DNA from: Rhodospirillales bacterium | Lineage (GTDB): Bacteria; Pseudomonadota; Alphaproteobacteria; Micavibrionales; UBA2020 | NCBI GenBank assembly: GCA_023266795.1 | Contig: JAHFPI010000041.1 | Span: forward strand, 1 to 12,315 | Length of the DNA: 12,315 nt | Direction of reading: 5' to 3' | Shown here: positions 5,772 through 12,315 of the stretch, one piece after another | Numbering within the stretch: the stretch's first letter is position 1 | Layout of the letters: every line of letters starts with the position of its first letter | Notes under the pieces: generated by a model | Told to the model about the DNA's origin: nothing | The model's database searches: none | Seen by the model: only the letters and a program-made list of their open reading frames with translations | Made by a program: the position numbers and the translations under genes

Positions 5772-6767
5772 ATGAAAAATTCACGCTCTCAGCACCTATC
5801 ACAATCATCACCCGCGCATATTCCGGTGATGCTGAACGAGGTTCTGCACGCCCTGCAACCCGAAGACGGCGGCATTTACGTTGATGGCACGTTCGGCGCC
5901 GGCGGATACACCCGCGCCATTTTGCAGGCGGCCGATTGCACCGTCTACGCCGTTGACCGCGATCCCGAAGCCTACGCCCGCGCTGTCAGCATGGCCAAGG
6001 ATTTTTCCGGACGGCTCATTCCCCTGCACGGCTGCTTTGGCAGCATCGCGCAAATTTTAAGAACCGAAAATATAACGCACATCAACGGCTTCGTTCTCGA
6101 CATCGGCGTATCGTTAATGCAGCTCTCCACCGCCGCGCGGGGATTTTCCTTCCAGAAGGACGGCCCGCTGGACATGCGCATGAGTCAGGCGGGGGCAAGC
6201 GCCGCCGACGTCGTCAACACCGCCTCCGAAAAGGATCTTGCCGATATTATTTTTACCTACGGCGAAGAACGCGCCTCGCGGCGGATTGCAAAAAAAATCG
6301 TCATGGCGCGCGCGCTGACGCCGATAGCAACGACACTGCAACTGGCGGACATCGTCCACAGCGTATTGCCGCAGCACCCGAAACTGAAAACCGATACCGC
6401 CACCAAAACCTTTCAGGCGCTCCGCATCCACGTGAACGACGAGTTGGGCGAGCTTGAAAAAGCCCTGCAGGCCGCCGAAAATATTTTGCTGCCGGAGGGT
6501 CGGCTGGTCGTCGTGTCCTTCCATTCTCTTGAAGACTGGCGCGTAAAAAATTTCCTGAAGCAGCGCGCCGGCGCGCTCGGCAACAATTCCCGCCATCTGC
6601 CGGCGGCGCCTGCGGGGCCGTCGCCCACCTTTGTCATTGAAGAAAGCAACGGCCTGAAAGCCTCTGACGCCGAAATCAGCCTGAACCCCCGTTCCCGCTC
6701 GGCACGGCTCAGATACGGCATCCGCACCGCCGCCGCCGCATGGCACGACGAGGTGCATCATGCGTAA
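5772..6767 (+). CDS. rsmH: 16S rRNA (cytosine-1402-N4)-methyltransferase
   Basis: 331 residues, usual length. RsmH (MraW) uses S-adenosylmethionine to methylate N4 of C1402 in the 16S rRNA decoding centre, and is by habit the early gene of dcw clusters. HIPVMLNEVL near the N-terminus and DGTFGAGGYT (38-47) form the start and the SAM-binding loop. DIGVSLMQL (110-118), RGFSF and GPLDMRM (131-137) are family blocks, followed by TKTFQALRI, SFHSLED and the C-terminal NPRSRSARLR. Some positions depart from the common form (DLGVSSPQLD, SFHSLEDR), here SLMQLS and SFHSLEDW. It is preceded by a GGCGGC stretch rather than a strong Shine-Dalgarno. It overlaps ftsL by 8 bases. No mraZ precedes it, unlike in many relatives. 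Confidence 0.95.
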   Translation: MKNSRSQHLSQSSPAHIPVMLNEVLHALQPEDGGIYVDGTFGAGGYTRAILQAADCTVYAVDRDPEAYARAVSMAKDFSGRLIPLHGCFGSIAQILRTENITHINGFVLDIGVSLMQLSTAARGFSFQKDGPLDMRMSQAGASAADVVNTASEKDLADIIFTYGEERASRRIAKKIVMARALTPIATTLQLADIVHSVLPQHPKLKTDTATKTFQALRIHVNDELGELEKALQAAENILLPEGRLVVVSFHSLEDWRVKNFLKQRAGALGNNSRHLPAAPAGPSPTFVIEESNGLKASDAEISLNPRSRSARLRYGIRTAAAAWHDEVHHA

Positions 6768-7236
6768 ATCAACGCTGCTCTGGCTGTTTTTCGCCACGCT
6801 CTGCGGCATTACCCTGTTCCACACCAGCCAGAAAGTCCATGACGAACGGGTAAAACTTGCCGCTCTTGATGTTTCAATCAGCAAGGAGGAAGAATCCATC
6901 CGCGTCCTGCATACTGAATGGGGCTATCTGAACCAGCCGGTACGTCTGGAAAAGCTGGCGAAGGCCTATCTGAAGCTCGCGCCCATGAAAGGCAGCCAGT
7001 TCGCCCGCGTGGAAGACCTGCCGCCACGGCCCGCCACGGTGCAGGTGCCGGAAGCGGCAGCCGAAACACAGGAAACCGCGAAGCCGGACATAGCCGCTGT
7101 TACCGTCGCGCCGCCGCCAATAATCAAAATCCTGAAACCGGAAGCACCCGCTGTTATCCGGCCGACACCGCCCATCACCGCCGCCACAAATTCCCGCAGG
7201 CTTGGCGATGTGATAAAAAGCCTTGGTGTTGAATGA
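6760..7236 (+). CDS. ftsL: Cell division protein FtsL
   Basis: 158 residues, longer than the roughly 120 of E. coli because of the tail. It is a bitopic inner-membrane protein that joins FtsB and FtsQ in the divisome. A short positive N-terminus (MRKS) precedes one membrane span (about residues 5-20). A coiled-coil-like periplasmic segment follows (about 25-58), with the family pattern LHTEWGYLNQPVRLEKLA. The tail from about 85 on is Pro-, Ala- and Glu-rich and probably unfolded. Sequence identity in this family is low, so the call rests on the layout, the NQPxRLE-type motif and the place between rsmH and ftsI. It starts inside the end of rsmH and its stop overlaps the ftsI start as ATGA. Confidence 0.88.
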   Translation: MRKSTLLWLFFATLCGITLFHTSQKVHDERVKLAALDVSISKEEESIRVLHTEWGYLNQPVRLEKLAKAYLKLAPMKGSQFARVEDLPPRPATVQVPEAAAETQETAKPDIAAVTVAPPPIIKILKPEAPAVIRPTPPITAATNSRRLGDVIKSLGVE

Positions 7237-8981
7237 TGGCGGATAATTCTTTCCAGCAAAAGAAAATAACGATCAGCGGTTCGCGCTCGCATACGCTTGA
7301 TCAGGCACGGGCGCGGCTGGTTCTGTTCGCCATGGTTCTGATGATGGGGTATCTGGCCATCGGCCTGCGGATGGTCGATCTTACCCTGCTCCGCCACGCC
7401 GGAAATAAGGCAGAAACCGCCGGCAGTGAAGACATCAAACCTCTCGACAGGCCGCTGCGCGGCACTATCATCGACCGCAACGGCAGGCTGATGGCCACCT
7501 CCCTGAAAATGGCCTCCGTTTACGCCGATGCCACGCTCGTTGATGCGCCGGAAAAGCTGGCCAAAAGCCTCGCCGACATCCTGCCGGAACAGAACTATGC
7601 CGGCCTCCTCGGAAAACTTTCCTCCGGAAAGCGCTTTATCTGGATACAGCGCGACGTGACGCCGAAGCAGGAATACGCGATCAACGCGCTCGGCAATCCG
7701 GCTCTCGGCTTTCAGGAAGAAGACCGGCGCATTTATCCCAACGCCAATCTGGCAGCGCATATCATCGGCTATACCGACGTTGACGGCACCGGCATCGCCG
7801 GCATTGAAAAATCCTTCAACAAACAGCTGGCCGAAGGGGAAAAGCCCGTCCAGCTGACGATTGACCTGCGCATCCAGCATATCCTGCACCGCGAACTCGA
7901 CAAGGCGGTCAAAAAATTCCACGCCAAGGGCGGCAGCGGCATGGTGATGGATGTCAACACCGGCGAAATCATCGCTATGGTATCCCTGCCGGACTTCGAC
8001 CCCAACCATGTCGGCGACGCCACCGACCTGCAGAAATTCAACAGCGCCACGCTGGGCGTGTTTGAAATGGGCTCGACCTTCAAGCTCTTTTCGACCGCCG
8101 CCGCGCTCGACAGCGGCAAGGTGCATTTTTCCACGATATTCGACGCCACCAACCCCATCAAAATAGGCCGCTTCACCATTTCCGATTTCCATGCCAAGCG
8201 CCGCCCGCTGACCGTCCCGGAAATTTTCATCTATTCCTCGAACGTCGGCACGGCGAAAATGGCCGCCAGCCTCGGCAACAACGGGCTGCGGAATTTTTAC
8301 AAAACGATGGGCTTCATGGAGCAGGCGCCGGTCGAGCTGCCGGAAAGGGGATTCCCCCTTTATCCGTCACCGTGGCGCGATGTCAGCACGCTGACGACCT
8401 CCTTCGGCCACGGCATCGCAGTCAGCCCGCTGCACCTGATGCGGGCGGCTTCAGCGCTGGTCAACGGCGGGATCATGCCGCGCCCGACGCTTATCGGGAC
8501 GGAGAAAAAAAATAACCTGTCGCTGATTCCGGACGGCGTCCGCGTCGTCAGCGCCCAGACCTCCGACCAGATGCGTCAGCTGCTGGAGCTGGTGGTCGTC
8601 GACGGCACCGGCAGCAACGCGTGGGTGCAGGGCTATGACGTCGGCGGAAAAACCGGCACTGCCGAAAAAAACCAGAACGGCAGCTACGAGCATAAAGCCC
8701 TGCTCTCGTCTTTCCTCGGCGTGTTTCCGATACAATCGCCGCGTTACGCCGTCCTCGCCATAGTGGACGAACCGCAGGGGACGGAAGATACGCACGGCTA
8801 CGCGACCGGCGGCTGGACGGCGGCGCCCGCCGTTGCCAGCGTGATCGAACAGATGGGGCCGCTATACCAGATCCCGCCCGATCTGGAGCGCGGCCGCAAA
8901 GACATTGAAAGAGAGATGGGCGTTTACATGAAAGAACTGAAGGAAGGAAGCTCCCTTGCGGCTCTTGGAACTGATCACTGA
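7233..8981 (+). CDS. ftsI: Peptidoglycan D,D-transpeptidase FtsI (PBP3)
   Basis: 582 residues, usual for a class B penicillin-binding protein. It cross-links septal peptidoglycan in the periplasm with its partner FtsW and is the target of beta-lactams. After a short cytoplasmic start there is one membrane anchor (about 29-47). The non-catalytic module follows, including RGTIIDRNGRLMATS. The transpeptidase domain carries all three active-site motifs: STFK with the acylated Ser281, SSN (335-337) and KTGT (473-476). The start is given at the first of two consecutive ATG codons; the second, at 7236, is equally possible. Its stop overlaps ftsL's by ATGA on the 5' side, and the 3' end overlaps murE by 26 bases. 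Confidence 0.96.
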   Translation: MMADNSFQQKKITISGSRSHTLDQARARLVLFAMVLMMGYLAIGLRMVDLTLLRHAGNKAETAGSEDIKPLDRPLRGTIIDRNGRLMATSLKMASVYADATLVDAPEKLAKSLADILPEQNYAGLLGKLSSGKRFIWIQRDVTPKQEYAINALGNPALGFQEEDRRIYPNANLAAHIIGYTDVDGTGIAGIEKSFNKQLAEGEKPVQLTIDLRIQHILHRELDKAVKKFHAKGGSGMVMDVNTGEIIAMVSLPDFDPNHVGDATDLQKFNSATLGVFEMGSTFKLFSTAAALDSGKVHFSTIFDATNPIKIGRFTISDFHAKRRPLTVPEIFIYSSNVGTAKMAASLGNNGLRNFYKTMGFMEQAPVELPERGFPLYPSPWRDVSTLTTSFGHGIAVSPLHLMRAASALVNGGIMPRPTLIGTEKKNNLSLIPDGVRVVSAQTSDQMRQLLELVVVDGTGSNAWVQGYDVGGKTGTAEKNQNGSYEHKALLSSFLGVFPIQSPRYAVLAIVDEPQGTEDTHGYATGGWTAAPAVASVIEQMGPLYQIPPDLERGRKDIEREMGVYMKELKEGSSLAALGTDH

Positions 8982-10449
8982 AGCTGACGGAATAAAGATC
9001 AGCGATAAAGACAGGGCGGATGACGTAAACATCACCGGCCTGACATCCGACTCGCGCGAAGTGCGGGCGGGCTACCTTTTCGCCGCCTTCGCCGGAAAAA
9101 AACAGGATGGCCGCCTGTTTATCGAGGAGGCCGTAAAAAACGGCGCTGCCGCCATTCTCGCGCCGGAAGGCACCGTGATAAATTCCAAAACCGCCGTCCT
9201 GCTGGAAGATAAAAACCCGCGCCGCTGCTTTGCCAAAATGGCCGCCGCCTTTTTCGGCAAGCAGATGGATGTCATCGTCGCTGTGACAGGCACCAACGGC
9301 AAAAGCTCCACCGTCAATTTCTGCCGCCAGATGTGGCAGTCGATGGAGCATGCCGCCGCCTGCCTCGGCACCATCGGCATCGTTGCAAACTTTACGGACG
9401 GCACGGGCATCAGCCGCCCCGGCTCGCTCACCACGCCGGACCCCGTTACGCTGCACGCGGAAATCGCCGAGCTTGAAGCGTCGGGAGTGACGCATCTGGC
9501 GCTCGAAGCCTCCAGCCAGGGGCTCGACCAGTACCGGCTGGACGGCCTGCACATCACCGCCGCCGCCTTCACCAACCTGACCCGCGACCATCTTGATTAT
9601 CACGGCACGATGGAAGCTTATCTGGAAGCGAAACTGCGCCTGTTCCGCGAAGTGTTGGCGGATGACGGTGTCGCCGTCATCAACAGCGACGCGCCCTATT
9701 CCGACGCTGTGCGCGACGTCTGCAAAAAACGCGGCATCCGCGTGATCGATTTTGGCGTCAAGGCCAAAGATATCCGCCTGTCCCGGCAACGTCCCCTCAC
9801 CGACGGCCAGTTTATCGAACTCATGGTTTTTGGCGAACGCTATGAGCTGGAACTGCCGCTGGTCGGCGATTTTCAGGCTTCCAACGCGCTTTGCGCGCTC
9901 GGCCTTGTCCTCGCCGAAGATCCCGACAACCGGCTGCTGCACATGCAGGGCGTCTATACGCTTGAGCGCCTGCAAAGCGTGCGCGGGCGGCTGGAGCTCG
10001 CAGCGAAGCACCCGAACGGCGCGCCAATCTATGTCGATTACGCCCACACGCCCGACGGGCTGGAGACCATGCTCAAGGCCCTGCGCCCGCACACGCCGAA
10101 ACATCTCCATGTCGTGTTCGGCTGTGGCGGCGACCGCGACCGTGGCAAACGCCCGATGATGGGTGAAATCGCCGCGCGCCTCGCCGACAAAGTCATCGTC
10201 ACCGACGACAACCCGCGCACCGAAGATGCAGGCGCAATCCGCAAGGAACTCATGAAAGCCGGAACAAAAGCCGAGGAAATCGCCGGACGGCGCGACGCCA
10301 TCCGCGCCGCGATCCGTCATCTGGGGCCGGACGATGTGCTGGTCATCGCCGGCAAAGGTCATGAGCAGGGGCAGATCGTCGGCAAGGACATCCTGCCCTT
10401 CGACGATGTCAGCGAAGCCCGCGCCGCCGTGCTGGAGATCAGCAAATGA
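8956..10449 (+). CDS. murE: UDP-MurNAc-L-Ala-D-Glu:meso-diaminopimelate ligase, TTG start
   Basis: 497 residues. MurE adds meso-diaminopimelate to UDP-MurNAc-L-Ala-D-Glu using ATP, in the cytoplasm. The ATP loop is GTNGKSS (112-118), then TTPDP, LEASSQGLDQ and RDHLDYHGTMEAYLEAK with the Lys that is carbamylated in this family. DYAHTPDGLE and CGGDRDRGKRP follow, and DNPR (418-421) is the motif that selects meso-diaminopimelate rather than lysine. GKGHEQGQI lies near the end. The start is TTG at 8956, chosen because AGGAAGGAAG (8941-8950) lies 5 bases ahead and no ATG exists near the N-terminus. Starting there makes it overlap the end of ftsI by 26 bases. The stop overlaps murF as ATGA. Confidence 0.95.
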   Translation: MRLLELITEADGIKISDKDRADDVNITGLTSDSREVRAGYLFAAFAGKKQDGRLFIEEAVKNGAAAILAPEGTVINSKTAVLLEDKNPRRCFAKMAAAFFGKQMDVIVAVTGTNGKSSTVNFCRQMWQSMEHAAACLGTIGIVANFTDGTGISRPGSLTTPDPVTLHAEIAELEASGVTHLALEASSQGLDQYRLDGLHITAAAFTNLTRDHLDYHGTMEAYLEAKLRLFREVLADDGVAVINSDAPYSDAVRDVCKKRGIRVIDFGVKAKDIRLSRQRPLTDGQFIELMVFGERYELELPLVGDFQASNALCALGLVLAEDPDNRLLHMQGVYTLERLQSVRGRLELAAKHPNGAPIYVDYAHTPDGLETMLKALRPHTPKHLHVVFGCGGDRDRGKRPMMGEIAARLADKVIVTDDNPRTEDAGAIRKELMKAGTKAEEIAGRRDAIRAAIRHLGPDDVLVIAGKGHEQGQIVGKDILPFDDVSEARAAVLEISK

Positions 10450-11885
10450 CAAAGCATATCCTGTGGACATCCGAAGAAATCACCGCCGCGACCGGCGGCA
10501 AAGCAACGCACCCCTTCACGGCGACCGGCGTTTCCATCGACACCCGCACCCTCAAGCGCGGCGATGTCTACCTTGCGCTCAAAGGCGACGCGCTTGACGG
10601 CCACGATTATGTGGAAGCCGCTTTCAAAGCGGGCGCGGCAGGGGCGATTGTCAAAAAGGGGTTTGCCGCGAAGCCGGACATGCCGCTGGTTGTTGTCGAG
10701 GACACCATGCAGGCGCTGGAAAAACTCGGCATCGCCTCCCGCGCGCGCACCAAGGCGAAAATCATCGCCGTCACCGGCTCTGCGGGAAAAACCGGCACCA
10801 AGGAAATGCTGGCGATTGTTTTCGCCGCGCTTGGCAAAACCCACGCCAGCAAAAAAAGCTTTAACAACCACTGGGGCGTGCCGCTGTCGCTCGCCAGCAT
10901 GCCGAAAGAGGCTGTCTACGGCATCTTTGAGCTGGGCATGAATCACGCCGGCGAACTGACAAAACTGACGGAACAGGTGAAACCGCATATCGCGATCATC
11001 ACCACCGTCGAGCCGGTGCATATCGAATTTTTCAAGAATGCCGAAGCCATCGCCGACGCCAAGGCGGAAATTTTTCTTGGCATGGATAAGGACGGCATCG
11101 CCGTGCTGAATATCGACAATCCGCACTTCGCCCGCCTGAAGGGCCATGCCGAAAAACGCGGCATCACGAAAATATTCTCCTTCGGCGAGGAAGACCACGC
11201 GCAGTCGCGCCTGATCGACTGCGCCCTGCATGCCGACAGCACAAAAATCACAGCCGACATTCTGGGCGAGCGGGTAAAATACAAGCTCAGCATTCCCGGC
11301 AAGCATATCGCCCTCAATTCGCTGGGCGCGCTCACGGTCGTCAAGGCGCTGGGCGGGAACCTGAACATCGCCGTCGACGCCCTTAAAAATTCCGAGCCCG
11401 TCGAAGGGCGCGGCAACCGCATCGTCATAACGATGACCGAAGGGCAGCCGCCTTTCACCATCATCAACGAAAGCTACAACGCCAACCCCGCCTCCATGCT
11501 GGCGGCCTTCGGGGTCTTCGCCATGGCGGAACCCGTGCCCGGCGGGCGACGCATTGCCGTGCTGGGCGATATGCTGGAACTGGGGAAGGACGGCCCGCTG
11601 CTCCATGCCGCGCTGGCCAATCCGCTGCTCCATGCCAAAGCCGATCTGGTTTTCTGCTGCGGGCCGCAGATGGACGCGCTCTACCAGACCCTGCCCGAAG
11701 ACTGGCGCGGCGAGCATACCAACAACAGCCAGCAACTGGCCGCGCTGGTGACCGCCGCCGTCCGGCCGGGGGACATCATCCTCATTAAAGGCTCTGCCGG
11801 CAGCAAGATGTCCTATATCGTCCATGCCCTGCAATCGCTGGCGCTGCCGCAAACAAAAACAAAGGAAACGCTGAATGCTGTATAA
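10446..11885 (+). CDS. murF: UDP-MurNAc-tripeptide:D-alanyl-D-alanine ligase
   Basis: 479 residues, usual length. MurF attaches D-Ala-D-Ala to the UDP-MurNAc-tripeptide with ATP, giving the pentapeptide that MraY uses. The N-terminal substrate-binding part has GVSIDTRTLKRGDVY and ALKGDALDGH. The ATP loop GSAGKTGTK spans residues 111-119, where GSSGKTT-type loops are usual. SFNNHWGVPLSL, ELGMNHAGEL, the VEPVHIEFF segment, NESYNANPASM, VLGDMLELG and LIKGSAGSKM follow in family order. The start lies in the ATGA overlap with murE, and the end overlaps mraY by 11 bases. Confidence 0.96.
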   Translation: MTKHILWTSEEITAATGGKATHPFTATGVSIDTRTLKRGDVYLALKGDALDGHDYVEAAFKAGAAGAIVKKGFAAKPDMPLVVVEDTMQALEKLGIASRARTKAKIIAVTGSAGKTGTKEMLAIVFAALGKTHASKKSFNNHWGVPLSLASMPKEAVYGIFELGMNHAGELTKLTEQVKPHIAIITTVEPVHIEFFKNAEAIADAKAEIFLGMDKDGIAVLNIDNPHFARLKGHAEKRGITKIFSFGEEDHAQSRLIDCALHADSTKITADILGERVKYKLSIPGKHIALNSLGALTVVKALGGNLNIAVDALKNSEPVEGRGNRIVITMTEGQPPFTIINESYNANPASMLAAFGVFAMAEPVPGGRRIAVLGDMLELGKDGPLLHAALANPLLHAKADLVFCCGPQMDALYQTLPEDWRGEHTNNSQQLAALVTAAVRPGDIILIKGSAGSKMSYIVHALQSLALPQTKTKETLNAV

Positions 11886-12315
11886 CCTGCTCTACCCGCT
11901 GGCGGATTATTTCCAGCCGTTCAACCTGTTCAAATACCTGACGTTCAGGTCCGGCGGCGCTATCCTGACGGCAATGGTTATCAGCTTCATGATCGGCCCC
12001 GCCGTCATCCGCTGGCTGAAATCGAAGCAGGGCGGCGGCCAGCCCATCCGCTCCGACGGCCCCGAAACGCACCTCAAGAAAAAAGGCACGCCGACGATGG
12101 GCGGGCTGATGATTATTTTTTCGGTCACCGTCTCCACCTTGCTCTGGGTGGATATTTCCAACCCTTATATGTGGATTGTGCTGGGCGTGTTCCTCGGCTA
12201 CGGCGCGATCGGTTTCGCCGACGACTACGCCAAGCTGACCAGGAGCAGCCACAAAGGCGTGCCCGGCAAGCTGCGCCTCGCGCTGGAAGGGGCGATTGCG
12301 CTGGGCGCCGCGATT
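11875..12315 (+). CDS. mraY: Phospho-MurNAc-pentapeptide transferase, 5' part only
   Basis: The first 147 codons of mraY; the frame is open to the window end, and a full protein would be about 360 residues. MraY moves phospho-MurNAc-pentapeptide from UDP to undecaprenyl phosphate at the inner membrane, making lipid I. Visible are the typical start MLYNLLYPL, a first membrane span (about residues 30-46), the cytoplasmic block GTPTMGGLMI and, after a second span, FADDYAKL with the catalytic Asp pair, then HKGVPGKLRL. The start ATG has AAGGAA (11862-11867) 7 bases before it and overlaps murF by 11 bases. Confidence 0.95.
   Translation, partial: MLYNLLYPLADYFQPFNLFKYLTFRSGGAILTAMVISFMIGPAVIRWLKSKQGGGQPIRSDGPETHLKKKGTPTMGGLMIIFSVTVSTLLWVDISNPYMWIVLGVFLGYGAIGFADDYAKLTRSSHKGVPGKLRLALEGAIALGAAI

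Noticed and set aside
6966..8192. Minus-strand open frame opposite ftsL and ftsI
   Set aside because: Shadow of well-identified genes; the translation is Gly/Val/Phe-rich in the way antisense frames of GC-rich genes are.
8548..10470. Very long open frame on the minus strand opposite ftsI, murE and the murF start
   Set aside because: It lies antisense to genes with clear family motifs. Long open antisense frames are usual in GC-rich coding DNA, and its translation shows no recognisable domain.
10359..11852. Long minus-strand open frame opposite murF
   Set aside because: Mirror of the murF reading frame, with no domain or ribosome site. murF is certain on the + strand.

Overview
The window reads as part of an alphaproteobacterial chromosome. 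Two things place it there: a circularly permuted (two-piece) tmRNA gene, and next to it an adaptor of the alphaproteobacterial SspB type. The peptidoglycan genes are of the meso-diaminopimelate kind expected for a Gram-negative. The order or genus cannot be fixed from the sequence alone. Nearly all genes lie on the + strand, packed closely, with several 4-base ATGA overlaps.

Region 1 (1-2112): a promoter with a perfect TTGACA box drives two tandem, overlapping paralogous genes of about 320 codons. Both encode putative zinc metallopeptidases with an HExRH motif and a downstream conserved Glu. Directly after the second gene lies a short decayed remnant of a third copy, whose start codon is now ATA.

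Region 2 (2106-3059): the trans-translation quality-control block. It holds the permuted ssrA gene (acceptor piece first, then an intervening loop, then the coding piece with the degradation tag ANDNAPARVELRIAA), a Rho-independent terminator, and sspB, which delivers ssrA-tagged proteins to ClpXP. The tag and the adaptor that reads it are neighbours.

Region 3 (3065-4596): an ABC-2 type exporter pair, ATPase then permease, overlapping by ATGA. Its substrate is unknown.

Region 4 (4685-5585): a single gene of unrecognised family followed by a strong terminator. The middle of the protein aligns by eye with the HD hydrolase domain of RelA/SpoT proteins, but the HD metal-binding pair is replaced by Ala-Gly, so it looks like a catalytically dead relative.

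Region 5 (5586-12315): the start of the division and cell wall (dcw) cluster in the usual order rsmH (mraW), ftsL, ftsI, murE, murF, mraY; the last gene is cut by the window end. These genes overlap one another throughout, which implies one transcript. RsmH methylates 16S rRNA, FtsL and FtsI belong to the divisome, and MurE, MurF and MraY build and transfer the UDP-MurNAc-pentapeptide. No mraZ lies directly upstream of rsmH; a 186-base leader with two candidate promoters occupies that position.
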